From: an uncultured Fibrobacter sp.
GTDB taxonomy: Bacteria; Fibrobacterota; Fibrobacteria; Fibrobacterales; Fibrobacteraceae
NCBI GenBank assembly: GCA_947165045.1
Contig: CAMUYW010000024.1
Coordinates: 1 to 44,886 of the forward strand
Reading direction: 5' to 3'
DNA length: 44,886 nucleotides
Shown here: positions 24,343 to 33,146 of the stretch, piece after piece
Layout of the letters: the number at the start of each line of letters is the position of its first letter
Position numbering within the stretch: the first letter of the stretch is position 1
Notes under the pieces: model-generated
What the model was told of the DNA's origin: nothing
Database searches by the model: none
Seen by the model: only the letters and a program-made list of their open reading frames with translations
Translations under genes and position numbers: made by a program

Positions 24343-25724
24343 TGCAGATTAATGATTGTAAACGTGTTCGCCGCCTTCATTTTGTAGGTATTGGTGGCGC
24401 CGGTATGTCCGGTATTGCTGAAGTGCTCCACGAAAATGGTTTTGTGGTGACGGGTTCCGATATGGGCGAAGGGGCTGTCATTGATTACTTGAAAGGCCTT
24501 GGTATCCGCATTGACCCGAAGCATGAAGCAAAGAATGTTGTAGATGCGGACTTGGTTGTTTATTCTTCGGCTATTCCGTTTGACAATTCAGAACTTGTCG
24601 AAGCTCGCGCTCGCCGTATTCCGGTAATTCGCCGCGCTGAAATGCTCGGTGAACTGATGCGCCTCAAGTACACGCTCTCTATTGCCGGTACGCATGGCAA
24701 GACCACGACTACGTCTATCGTTGGTGCCATTTGGGAAGAAGCAGGCCTTGACCCGACCATTATTGTGGGCGGGATTGTGAAGGGCAAGTGCAGTGGCGCT
24801 AAGGTGGGCCATGGCGATTATCTCATTGCTGAAAGTGACGAATTTGACCGCAGCTTCCTTTCGATGATGCCGTCTTCGGCAATCATCACGAATATCGATG
24901 CCGACCATCTCGATACTTACGAGAACATTGATGCCATCAAGGATGCGTTCACTCAGTTTGCAAACAAGATTCCGTTCTATGGTCAGGTGATTGTGTGCCT
25001 CGACGATCCGAACGTGCAGCAAATCTTGTCGCACCTCAAGAAGCCGGTGATTACGTACGGCTTTACGCGTCAGGCAAAGTACCGCGTTGAAAATCTCGCG
25101 TTTGTGAAGGGCTATCCGAAGTTCGAAATCATTTGCGATGGCAAGAGCCTCGGCGAATTCAAACTCCAGATTCCGGGCCGCCATAACGTTTTGAACGCAA
25201 CGGCTGCTGTAGCGCTCGCTGTCGAAGAAGGTATCTCGATTGAAGTCGCTCGCAAGGCTGTGGCTGCATTCGAAGGTGTCAAGCGTCGCTTTGAATTCAT
25301 CGGTGAAAAGAATGGCGTGATGGTGTTCGATGATTACGCTCACCACCCGACCGAAGCAACTGCAACATTGCTTGGTTTCCGCGAAGCGTTCCCGGACAAG
25401 CGCATTATTGTCGCTTTCCAGCCGCATTTGTTTACGCGTACTCGCGACCAGCACGAAGCTTTTGGTAGCGCATTCTCCAACTGCGACGTGCTCTTGGTGA
25501 CTGACATTTATCCGTCCCGTGAAAAGCCGATTGAAGGTGTGACCGGTGCAATGGTGGCAAATAGCGCTGCTGACCGCGGCCATCGTGACGCTCGCTTTAT
25601 TGGTGATGTAAACAACTTGATTCCGGTTTGCAAGGATTTGCTTAAGCCGAACGACGTGATTGTTTTGATGGGTGCTGGCAATATTTGGAAACTAGGCCAG
25701 ACGATTTTGGAGAAAAGCATTTGA
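24342..25724 (+). CDS. murC: UDP-MurNAc:L-alanine ligase
   Basis: 460 residues. HFVGIGGAGMSGIAEVL at the N-terminus, IAGTHGKTTTTSIVG (ATP site), AESDEFDRSFL, NIDADHLDTY, DDYAHHPTEA and FQPHLFTRTRD. It catalyses the first amino-acid addition in the Mur pathway. It starts on the murG stop (TAATG). murB and ddl, often next in dcw clusters, do not follow. Confidence 0.96.
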   Translation: MQINDCKRVRRLHFVGIGGAGMSGIAEVLHENGFVVTGSDMGEGAVIDYLKGLGIRIDPKHEAKNVVDADLVVYSSAIPFDNSELVEARARRIPVIRRAEMLGELMRLKYTLSIAGTHGKTTTTSIVGAIWEEAGLDPTIIVGGIVKGKCSGAKVGHGDYLIAESDEFDRSFLSMMPSSAIITNIDADHLDTYENIDAIKDAFTQFANKIPFYGQVIVCLDDPNVQQILSHLKKPVITYGFTRQAKYRVENLAFVKGYPKFEIICDGKSLGEFKLQIPGRHNVLNATAAVALAVEEGISIEVARKAVAAFEGVKRRFEFIGEKNGVMVFDDYAHHPTEATATLLGFREAFPDKRIIVAFQPHLFTRTRDQHEAFGSAFSNCDVLLVTDIYPSREKPIEGVTGAMVANSAADRGHRDARFIGDVNNLIPVCKDLLKPNDVIVLMGAGNIWKLGQTILEKSI

Positions 25725-26563
25725 CTTTAGATGATACGAACATGTTCGGTCGTCGGATCGGCTACAACGAACGCAAACGCAGACGTAAGCGTGCCCGTAT
25801 GAGACGGAAACGCATTGGTTGCGCTGTTCGCTGGTTCAAGCGCAAGGGCTGGATTTTGACCTTGTTGTTTGTCATTGCTGCCGTTGCACTGTGGCATAGT
25901 CGTTTCTATCTCCAGCAGATTAATCCGTTGGAACTTCGTCATTTGCAGTATATCGAAATCGAAGGCAACCGCATGCTTTCTTGGGAAGATGTGGTGCAAA
26001 GTGCTCAGGTCGAAACAGGAATGCTCATGTCGGAACTGGACGCAGACTCTGTCAAGAAATCGCTCTTGCAGATTCCGCTGATTCATTCCGCTGAAGTGGA
26101 AAGCAAATTCCCGTCATCCCTGTACATCAAGCTTCAGGAAGCGTCTCCGATTTTGTCCGTGCTTGAAAATGGAAAGGGTACGGTTTACTCGGAAAGAGGA
26201 CTTTCGCTGCCGATGTCGATGATGACGGCTCTTCACCTTCCGATTCTTGAGAATGAATCGGTCGGAAAGATTAAACAGGTTGCATCGTTCTTGTCTGTCA
26301 TGCGCAAGGAAAATAAGCCACTTTACGATCGCGTATCGCAAGTGGGCTGGTCAGAGAAGGATTCTGCGTTTGAAGTTTTCTTCAAGGATGTCGGATTTCG
26401 TGTAATGTTCCCAGAATCGAATTGGGATAAGGATTTGTTTACTTTGTATGATGCAATCGGAAAAGGCTTTCGAAAAGATCTCCTTTGCGCTAGCGAGGTA
26501 GATATGAGATTTCATGGATTTGCGTATATAAAAAACTTTGATAAGAGGTGTATCAATGGATGA
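25721..26563 (+). CDS. ftsQ: Cell-division protein FtsQ (POTRA domain)
   Basis: 280 residues from TTG 25721, which overlaps the murC stop (TTGA) and has GGAG 8 bases upstream; the first ATG (25742) has no ribosome site. A very basic N-terminus (NERKRRRKRARMRRKR) is followed by one membrane segment (WILTLLFVIAAVAL), then a POTRA domain (YIEIEGNRMLSWEDVV, LLQIPLIHSAEVESKFPSSL). It scaffolds the FtsQBL complex. Its 3' end overlaps ftsA by 8 bp. Confidence 0.85.
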   Translation: MTLDDTNMFGRRIGYNERKRRRKRARMRRKRIGCAVRWFKRKGWILTLLFVIAAVALWHSRFYLQQINPLELRHLQYIEIEGNRMLSWEDVVQSAQVETGMLMSELDADSVKKSLLQIPLIHSAEVESKFPSSLYIKLQEASPILSVLENGKGTVYSERGLSLPMSMMTALHLPILENESVGKIKQVASFLSVMRKENKPLYDRVSQVGWSEKDSAFEVFFKDVGFRVMFPESNWDKDLFTLYDAIGKGFRKDLLCASEVDMRFHGFAYIKNFDKRCING

Positions 26564-27797
26564 CAATAAGCAAATAGTCAAAAAAGAGGACTACATTTTC
26601 GGGCTCGATATTGGCGCCTCGAAAGTGAATTTGTTCGTTGGCATCTCGGAAGGGGATTCCGTCCGAGTCGTGGAATGCGGTGACTTTCCGCTGGAATCGT
26701 CCGATGAATACGATTCCGTTGTTGAAACGTTGCAGAAGGCCGTGCATATGCTTGAATCATCGGCAGGTGTCGATGTGCGCGATGTCTATGTAGGTATTGC
26801 GGGTAAGCATGTGTCATCTTACAGCTACAAGGGCCTTGTGTCACTTCCGACAAATGAAGTTCGCGATGAAGATATCGTGAACGTCCAGAGGCTTGCAAGT
26901 ACGCTTCCGGACAAGGCTGGCGAAATCATCCATATTTTCCCAGGTGAATATACGCTGGATGACAGAACGGGCATCCGCAATCCCAAGGGCTATTCTGGCC
27001 GCCGCTTGGGAGTTGAAGTTCAGGTGGTTACCTCACGCCCGAACGCACTCCAAGATATTGCTAAGTGCGTGAATCGTGCTGGCCTCCAGGTGGCAGGCTT
27101 TGTGCTTGAACCGCTTGCCGCTGCATCTGCAGTACTTTCGAATGATGAACGCGAACTCGGTGTGGCCTTGATTGACATTGGCGCCGGTTCAGCCGATGTA
27201 GCCGTCTTTGTGAAGGATTCCGTGCGCTATACGGCATCGCTTGATATGGCTGGTAACATCATTACAAGTGATATTAGCAAGTGCCTCAAGGTCCCGGTCT
27301 CTTTGACGAAGGCAGAGGAACTCAAGAAAAAGTATGGCACCTGCTCGCTCAACAATTTGATTGAAGATGAAACCTTCCCGGTCCCAGGTGTGGGCGACCG
27401 TGGAGAAGTTCTTTGTTCTCGTAAACTTTTAGCACAGATTATTACAGCGCGTGTGGCTGAAATCTTCAAGCTTTTGGCAAAAGATTTGGAAAAGCACCAC
27501 TTGGATGCCGTTATTGATGGCGGTATCGTGCTTACGGGTGGTTGCTGCAACCTTGCCGGTATTGAAGAAATTGCAGCTAAAATATTCAAGAAGCCGGTCC
27601 ATATCGGTAAGCCGAGAGGTATGAGCGGTATTCAGGAAGCTTTCCAGAATCCGTCTTATGCAACGGGCATTGGCCTCTTGTATTACGCGAACAAGAAACA
27701 TCGCGAAAGAAAACAGCGTGACACGGATACCCAATTGCTCGTTACCGTGAAGAAGGGTATGCAGCGCATTCGCGACATCATCAAGACTTACTTTTAA
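26556..27797 (+). CDS. ftsA: Cell-division protein FtsA
   Basis: 413 residues, actin-like ATPase. FGLDIGASKVNLFVG (phosphate 1), YVGIAGKHVSSY and the 1C subdomain, ALIDIGAGSADVAVF (phosphate 2), GGIVLTGGCCNLAGIEE (adenosine motif), and a C-terminal amphipathic helix (KKGMQRIRDIIKTYF) for membrane attachment of FtsZ. The start is ATG 26556 with GAGGTG upstream. Confidence 0.95.
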   Translation: MDDNKQIVKKEDYIFGLDIGASKVNLFVGISEGDSVRVVECGDFPLESSDEYDSVVETLQKAVHMLESSAGVDVRDVYVGIAGKHVSSYSYKGLVSLPTNEVRDEDIVNVQRLASTLPDKAGEIIHIFPGEYTLDDRTGIRNPKGYSGRRLGVEVQVVTSRPNALQDIAKCVNRAGLQVAGFVLEPLAAASAVLSNDERELGVALIDIGAGSADVAVFVKDSVRYTASLDMAGNIITSDISKCLKVPVSLTKAEELKKKYGTCSLNNLIEDETFPVPGVGDRGEVLCSRKLLAQIITARVAEIFKLLAKDLEKHHLDAVIDGGIVLTGGCCNLAGIEEIAAKIFKKPVHIGKPRGMSGIQEAFQNPSYATGIGLLYYANKKHRERKQRDTDTQLLVTVKKGMQRIRDIIKTYF

Positions 27798-27829
27798 CAG
27801 TTAAACCACTCAAATCAGGGAGATAAACT

Positions 27830-29467
27830 ATGAGTGACTATGAAAACATCAACTTCGAGGCAATGTCTCGTATCACAGGTGACGATACTCCATCCAGAAA
27901 CGCCAAGGTAAAGGTGTTCGGCGTCGGCGGTGCCGGCGGCAACACTGTTAACCGCATGAAGCAGATGAATATTGAAGGTGTAGAATACTATGCCATCAAT
28001 ACCGATGCTATGGCTTTGGACCAGAGCCTCGCTGACCACAAGATCCTTATCGGTGAAAAGAGCACGAGAAATCTCGGTGCTGGCATGGATCCGGAAATGG
28101 GTCGCAAGGCTGTCGAAGAAAACATTGATGACTTGAAGAAGGCCATGATGGGTGCTGACCTCGTGTTCGTTACGGCGGGCATGGGCGGTGGTACCGGTAC
28201 GGGTGCAGCTCCGATCGTTGCAACTGTTGCTCGTGAACTTGGCATCCTTACGGTTGCCGTTGTCACGAAGCCGTTCCGCTTCGAAGGTAACGTTCGTAAT
28301 TCCTTGGCTCAGAATGGCGTTCGCGCTCTTCGCGAAGCTGCTGACACCATCATCGTTATCGAAAACAAGAAGCTCTTGAACCTCATCCAGAACACGAACA
28401 AGAACGCAACTGTTGATGAAGCCTTCAAGATGGCTGACGAAATTCTCGGTAATGCAGTGCAGAGCATCTGCAGCATCATGTTCCGTCACGGTCTCGTGCA
28501 CGTTGACTTTGCTGATATCCGCAAGGTCATGCTCAAGGGCGGCTCTGCTCTCATGGGTACGGGTACGGCTGAAGGCGAAGGCCGCGGTGTTGCCGCTGCT
28601 GATGCAGCTCTTTCTTCTCCGCTTCTCGAAGATATCGATATCCAGGGTGCTTCTGGCGTGCTCATCAACGTTTCTCATGGCGAAAACTACTCCTTGCTCG
28701 AACACAACGAAGCAATGGAACACATTTACGACGCTGTGGGCGAAGAAGGCAATCCGAACATTATCGTCGGTGATATCACTCTTCCGGAACTTGGCGACAA
28801 GGTTTGCATCACCATCATCGCAACGGGTTGCGGTGGCACGAACAACGCTGCTGCTGTAGGTTACGCAGGTGTCGGTACCGCTGGTTACCAGCCGGCTTAT
28901 CAGACCCCGGCTGCTCCGGTGCAGGCTACTCCGCGTCCGACGACTAACTTCGTTGCTCTCGCTGGCCGTGCCACAGCCGCTATGCCTTCTGCAATGCCGA
29001 CTGCCGCTCCGACTGTTGCTGCTCCGGCTGTTACTCAGCGCACGGTTTCTGCCGCTCCGTCTTATGCTGCTCCGCAGAGTTCCTATGCAAGTGCCGCTCG
29101 CCCGGCTACTCCGGTGAACCAGGCTGCTGCAATGTTTGCTCCGGCATCTTCTTTTGCCTCTCCGAGCTTTGACGCAAAGGCTAGCTATGCTGAAGAAGCT
29201 GTTGCAACGGCTACAGCTACGGCAACGCTCCGCGAAACCGAAGAAATGCCGGGTGCTGCTGATGCGGATCCGCTTTCTAACGGCAACTATGCAAGCTCCT
29301 TTGGCAAGCAAGAACCGCGTATGGCTCAGACCGAACAGGTGAACTCCGTTGATTACGGTACGCCGACTTTCATGCGTAACCAGAAGGCTCCTGAAGATAC
29401 TCTCAAGGAAAGCAATGTCGACTATGACTTGCCGGCATTCATGCGCATGAATTCTGACTTGTTCTAA
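27830..29467 (+). CDS. ftsZ: Cell-division GTPase FtsZ with long linker and duplicated C-terminal peptide
   Basis: 545 residues; most FtsZ proteins have 350-400. The GTPase core (about 25-340) has FGVGGAGGNTVNRM, the tubulin signature GGGTGTG (119-125), and GDITLPELG. Residues about 341-505 form a disordered linker rich in Ala, Pro, Thr and Ser. The tail has two copies of the conserved C-terminal peptide: VDYGTPTFMRNQ (507-518) and VDYDLPAFMRMN (530-541), like the DIPAFLR peptide that binds FtsA and other tethers. GGGAG precedes the ATG. It is the last gene of the dcw run; a hairpin overlaps its stop. Confidence 0.96.
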   Translation: MSDYENINFEAMSRITGDDTPSRNAKVKVFGVGGAGGNTVNRMKQMNIEGVEYYAINTDAMALDQSLADHKILIGEKSTRNLGAGMDPEMGRKAVEENIDDLKKAMMGADLVFVTAGMGGGTGTGAAPIVATVARELGILTVAVVTKPFRFEGNVRNSLAQNGVRALREAADTIIVIENKKLLNLIQNTNKNATVDEAFKMADEILGNAVQSICSIMFRHGLVHVDFADIRKVMLKGGSALMGTGTAEGEGRGVAAADAALSSPLLEDIDIQGASGVLINVSHGENYSLLEHNEAMEHIYDAVGEEGNPNIIVGDITLPELGDKVCITIIATGCGGTNNAAAVGYAGVGTAGYQPAYQTPAAPVQATPRPTTNFVALAGRATAAMPSAMPTAAPTVAAPAVTQRTVSAAPSYAAPQSSYASAARPATPVNQAAAMFAPASSFASPSFDAKASYAEEAVATATATATLRETEEMPGAADADPLSNGNYASSFGKQEPRMAQTEQVNSVDYGTPTFMRNQKAPEDTLKESNVDYDLPAFMRMNSDLF

Positions 29468-29484
29468 TCGTGAAAAACGATTAG
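29464..29484 (+). terminator. Hairpin overlapping the ftsZ stop codon
   Basis: CTAATCGT-GAAAA-ACGATTAG, 8-base perfect arms, including the TAA stop. There is no T-tract, so it may be a mRNA 3' structure rather than a classical terminator. Confidence 0.4.
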
Positions 29485-29838
29485 CGTAAATCGCGACAAA
29501 CGAAATTCGACCAAACGTGTTCGAATGTATTTGAACACGCCGTCGAGAATGAACACACACACGGGTGCGTGAGTGCGCGCCCACCACAACACACAAGGGA
29601 TCACCCGGGTCTCCCTGCCTGGGTGGTCCTTCTTGTGCTCCGTTCGGCTTTTGTGCAAAGGACAAGTTCCTTCTTCGCCTCACTACCACCTAAAGGTGGC
29701 CATGCCCACATAAGTGCTAAAGCACTAAGTGGTCAAAGGTCGCCAACACGGCACGTAAATATATGCCGCTTATGGCTCACGGATGCGCTCCGTTCGGCTC
29801 TTGTGGCTCACGTGTGTCCGCAGCGCCTGTTTCTTGTC
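29485..29838. other. Structured intergenic region downstream of ftsZ
   Basis: No protein is supported in this stretch. It is dense in inverted repeats: CGTGTTC/GAACACG (29516-29539), a long imperfect stem CACAAG...CTTGTG (about 29592-29637) with GGATCACCC/GGGTGGTCC inside, CCACC-TAAA-GGTGG (29686-29699), and AGTGC-TAAA-GCACT (29713-29726) nested in CCAC/GTGG. A 19-bp direct repeat, GCTCCGTTCGGCTYTTGTG, occurs at 29637-29655 and 29787-29805, with GGCTCACG repeated at 29774 and 29805. It is a candidate non-coding RNA or a cluster of genome-wide repeats; tmRNA, RNase P and SRP RNA signatures were not found. Confidence 0.5.
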
Positions 29839-29869
29839 ATCCCGGCCTTCGTGCCGGGATCACCTTTTT
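29839..29869 (+). terminator. Terminator / GTCAT-type palindrome before the beta-barrel gene
   Basis: GTC (29836-29838), then ATCCCGGC-CTTCGT-GCCGGGAT (29839-29860), CACC, and five T. Rich stem plus T-tract make it a convincing intrinsic terminator, probably for the ftsZ-side transcript. Confidence 0.7.
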
Positions 29870-29883
29870 AATACATTTAAGTT

Positions 29884-31449
29884 ATGTTGAAACGCGTTTT
29901 AATTCTTGCCGTGATGGCGCTTTCGGCGGTTGCCTCTTTTGCCTCCGCCGAGGCTCTGTCAGAACTGTCTCCGAAAAAAAATGGTTACTTCCAGTTGGGG
30001 ACGGATTTTAATATTGGCTTTAACGGTGGCCCTACGGATCCGGTGTTTGCTGTGGATACTGCCGAAAAATACGGCGGCAATTGGCGCGGGCTGCGTATTC
30101 CGCTTGAAACGGCTCGCAGTTATGAGGAACATATTGAGCCTTTCTTTACACTCAGTTTCCGTGCGGGCTACAAGGATTTCCATTTCTTGCTAGAAGCTCC
30201 TTTGCGCAAGGATTTGGAAGCATGGTATAGCAGTGATCTCAAAACGAATTTTACTTACAAGCCGAGCGAACTCGATATCAATGTGCCTATTAACGCTTAC
30301 GCGAAGTGGGATAATTCAGTGGGCTTTGTTCAGTTCGGTCGTTTTAATCCCGAAGATTTGAAGATTTCCAAGAATGATATTTTCCTTGGTGGCTTGCCTT
30401 ATCATGATGGCGTTCACTGGAATTTGAAGATTGGAATTTTCCGTTATGATTTTTTGCTGAGTTCCTTGAATGCGTGGCTGTTTGGTGATGTTATGGATAA
30501 CGATTCTGGCTGCCCGCGTGATTCTTCGAGCGAGGCCTTTGCGCAAAAGTGTACGTTGCCGGGAAAGCAGGTGAGCAACCAGCGTAATCGCACTTATACC
30601 GAAAACGTGAAAAATTTGGTTTTCCATAGGCTTGGTGTTGAAACGCGCAAGTTCTGGCTTTACCTTGTGGAACATAGTATGATTGGTGGCAAGTCTCTGG
30701 AATTCCGCTCCATCAATCCGTTCATGTATTGGCATGATAATTACGCAACGGGATATACTTCTGCAGCGACATCTGTTGAATTGGGCTACAAAACTTCAAA
30801 TGGTGCAAAATTTTATACGCAAGTGAATATGGAAGATGTCGCAAGTCCGGTCGGCGAACGCAAGGATATGGGAACAACCCGTTCCATCATCAACTACATG
30901 GTGGGTTACTATCATGAACTTGAAACGCGCAAATACGGCAAATTTTCATGGCGCTTAGATGTTGTTCGAACCGATCCTGTGGCTGGTAATAGTAAACTTT
31001 CGCTTTTGAAATATACTGGACGTCGCAATTATCGCAGTAATTATCGCGAACAAGGTGACAGCGATTATGCTGATGCTTATTTTGTCGATTATCCCATCGG
31101 GTACCGCCGTGGTGGTGATGCACTTGATTTGTGGTTTGATATGAATTGGATGTGGAAATCTCATTCGGCATCGCTTACGCTTGCTTGGCTTCGCCAAGGT
31201 GACAAGGAACTTTATACTGATTACGAAGTGGCGCTCAAGGCTGAAAATTCGCTCTCTGGTATTGTTGAAAAACAGTTTGTCGTTGATGCGATTTATGAAA
31301 GTGTTGTGACGGACTGGTTCAAGTTTTATGTCGGCGGCGGCTTCCGCGTTTATCGCAATCTCGCACACGACAAAAACGAAGATGGCTCCGATGGCTGGAT
31401 CCGTTCGGGCGTCAAGTTTAACTTCAATCCGGTGGATATGAAGTTCTAG
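29884..31449 (+). CDS. Outer-membrane beta-barrel protein
   Basis: 521 residues. A signal peptide (MLKRVLILAVMALSAVASFASA) is followed by alternating aromatic/polar strands typical of a large barrel (FHFLLEAPLRKDLEAWY, FKFYVGGGFRVYRNL), ending in KFNFNPVDMKF with a terminal Phe, the usual barrel-insertion signal. No porin family is recognised. There is no strong ribosome site before the ATG. It is a single gene between two terminators; the substrate is unknown. Confidence 0.7.
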   Translation: MLKRVLILAVMALSAVASFASAEALSELSPKKNGYFQLGTDFNIGFNGGPTDPVFAVDTAEKYGGNWRGLRIPLETARSYEEHIEPFFTLSFRAGYKDFHFLLEAPLRKDLEAWYSSDLKTNFTYKPSELDINVPINAYAKWDNSVGFVQFGRFNPEDLKISKNDIFLGGLPYHDGVHWNLKIGIFRYDFLLSSLNAWLFGDVMDNDSGCPRDSSSEAFAQKCTLPGKQVSNQRNRTYTENVKNLVFHRLGVETRKFWLYLVEHSMIGGKSLEFRSINPFMYWHDNYATGYTSAATSVELGYKTSNGAKFYTQVNMEDVASPVGERKDMGTTRSIINYMVGYYHELETRKYGKFSWRLDVVRTDPVAGNSKLSLLKYTGRRNYRSNYREQGDSDYADAYFVDYPIGYRRGGDALDLWFDMNWMWKSHSASLTLAWLRQGDKELYTDYEVALKAENSLSGIVEKQFVVDAIYESVVTDWFKFYVGGGFRVYRNLAHDKNEDGSDGWIRSGVKFNFNPVDMKF

Positions 31450-31517
31450 ATGAATGTAGCGCGTTCAGGCAGATAACATCGTCATGCCGGTTTAGTGTAA
31501 CAGTAAAAAATCATTAT

Positions 31518-31555
31518 AGCGTTTGCAATGAATTGCTTACGCTTTGTTTTTTTTT
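31518..31555 (+). terminator. Terminator after the beta-barrel gene
   Basis: AGCGT/ACGCT with inner GCAA-TGAA-TTGC, followed by TTTG and nine T. A partial GTCAT motif without a matching second arm lies at 31481. Confidence 0.6.
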
Positions 31556-31621
31556 ACCTAAAAGTTATTGGAGCAAGTCACGAAAAATTTGTATTTCGTT
31601 TTTATAAAAAAGGAGTTTCGT

Positions 31622-32353
31622 ATGAATAAAAGTGCTGTTTTTAATGTCCTACCGACTCATCGTGTAAATTGTTGTCATGTTCTATTATCTTGTGTTTGCT
31701 TGCTTGTGCTTGCAGTACTTGCCGCATGCGGAGATGACGGTTCAATAAAAGAAAATTTCGAGATGGTGGACGCTCGCGATGGGCAAACCTACAAGACCGT
31801 TAAAATCGGATGGCAGACTTGGATGGCTGAAAATTTGAAGTTTAAAATGGATAGCAGCTCCTGTTATAAAGATGCCGATAGCAGCTGTACCAAGTTCGGA
31901 CGCTTTTACAATTGGGATGCAGCAATTGCGGCATGCCCGATGGGCTGGCATTTGCCAGATTCGGTAGAATGGAGCATGTTGATTTATACGGCAGGGGGGA
32001 AGGATTCTGCGAGTAAGGCTCTGAAATCTACGAAAGGTTGGTCTGGTCAAGGAAATGGTACAGACAAATTTGGATTTTCGGCTATTCCTGCAAAAGCGTC
32101 TATTTTTGGTGTTGGTTCAGAATTTTGGAGTGTTACGGAAAAAGATAGCGCCAGATCGTATAGCTTGGATTTGGGTTGCTTTGCTTCTCTTGATTGCCAT
32201 GGAGGTGATATTTGTTCTCCGGGAAAAGAGTGTACTTCCCATTATCTTTTCATGGACGATAATCGTAAAGACAGTCGCAATTCCGTTCGTTGTGTGAAGG
32301 ATGAATTCTTCGTGTACGCCGCTTTTGCAAAACTTGTCTATTGGTTTAGATAA
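31622..32353 (+). CDS. FISUMP-domain lipoprotein (Fibrobacter major paralogous domain)
   Basis: 243 residues from ATG 31622, with AAAGGAG upstream. A signal peptide ends in the lipobox LAAC, so the mature protein is lipid-anchored. The domain shows the Fibrobacter succinogenes major-paralogous pattern: DGQTYKTVKIGWQTWMAENL, then FGRFYNWDAA, CPMGWHLPDSVEW, FSAIPAK, FWSVTE, and SVRCVKD near the end. Several cysteines probably form disulfides. The function of this large paralogous family is unknown; it is abundant in Fibrobacter surface proteins and supports the taxonomic placement. Confidence 0.85.
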   Translation: MNKSAVFNVLPTHRVNCCHVLLSCVCLLVLAVLAACGDDGSIKENFEMVDARDGQTYKTVKIGWQTWMAENLKFKMDSSSCYKDADSSCTKFGRFYNWDAAIAACPMGWHLPDSVEWSMLIYTAGGKDSASKALKSTKGWSGQGNGTDKFGFSAIPAKASIFGVGSEFWSVTEKDSARSYSLDLGCFASLDCHGGDICSPGKECTSHYLFMDDNRKDSRNSVRCVKDEFFVYAAFAKLVYWFR

Positions 32354-32461
32354 AGTCCTTTTTGCATTATGGAGGTTCCGGCAAATTGAGGGTTATACAA
32401 AAAATGTAGCTTCGTAATGTATAAAATTGTATATTAAAATAAAATTGTATTAAGGTTGGAT

Positions 32462-33145
32462 GTGAATTGTTCTTTTTTTAAATTTAATTTATTCGCGTAT
32501 GGGCTTTTTTTGAGTCTCCTTGTAGCGTGTGGTGAAGGTCTTTTTAAAGACTTCTGTATTCCCAGTATTGATCCGCTTTGTGATTATCAGAAAAAATTTG
32601 GTGGATACGATTACGGCGATACGTTGCACTTCTTGCACTCAAACGGTTATACCTTTGATTTGGCCGTTATTAGAGACGATGTTTCATATCGTGCAGATGA
32701 CGGTGGACTTTATAAGAGTGAAAATGACATCCCCTGCAACGATAATGGTCCAACAACGGCTGTTCGCTTGCGTAGCGTTCGGTTGGAATCCGTATTCCCG
32801 ATGATGGCCATTGATTTGGAAATGAACGGGGATAATAGATTGTCGCAGAGCATCGAAGTTTATATGGGGCAATACCATTTTTCGCTTAATCGATCGGACT
32901 TCGAAGAAAAATCTTCCGATAAATCACGTCTGGTCGATTCTGTAGAAATTAATGGGCATGTGTATCGTAACGTTGCTGTTGTTGAGGGTGTTCGACATAT
33001 GGAAAAGGAATACGCTTACGATGGCTTCTATGGGGTTAAGAAAAACGACATTCCTTCGTCGGCTAAAATTTATTACCTCGAGAAAAAAGGTCTTTTAAAG
33101 ATAGAGTTTGATGATGGTGAATTTATCGCGCTCAAGGAGCTTTAA
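32462..33145 (+). CDS. Hypothetical lipoprotein, paralogue 1
   Basis: 227 residues from GTG 32462 (AAGG 6 bases upstream; a TTG at 32456 is directly adjacent to that site and less likely). The signal peptide ends LLVAC. The mature part has no recognised domain but shares a block with the next gene: RLVDSVEINGHVYRNVAVVEG here, VVDSFKVAGVLYRDVLVFDG there, and a C-terminal KIYYLEKKGLLKIEF / RFYYAANYGIVKVV. It is immediately followed by its paralogue. It probably faces the periplasm or cell surface; role unknown. Confidence 0.65.
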   Translation: MNCSFFKFNLFAYGLFLSLLVACGEGLFKDFCIPSIDPLCDYQKKFGGYDYGDTLHFLHSNGYTFDLAVIRDDVSYRADDGGLYKSENDIPCNDNGPTTAVRLRSVRLESVFPMMAIDLEMNGDNRLSQSIEVYMGQYHFSLNRSDFEEKSSDKSRLVDSVEINGHVYRNVAVVEGVRHMEKEYAYDGFYGVKKNDIPSSAKIYYLEKKGLLKIEFDDGEFIALKEL

Positions 33146-33146
33146 A

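Noticed and set aside
27815..29689. 624-codon minus-strand frame opposite ftsZ
   Set aside because: Long only because codon usage of ftsZ leaves its antisense free of stops; composition rich in Arg, Ser and Cys is typical of a shadow.
29485..29838. tmRNA, RNase P or SRP RNA in the structured gap
   Set aside because: No tag peptide frame, no P4 consensus, no SRP tetraloop motif could be found.
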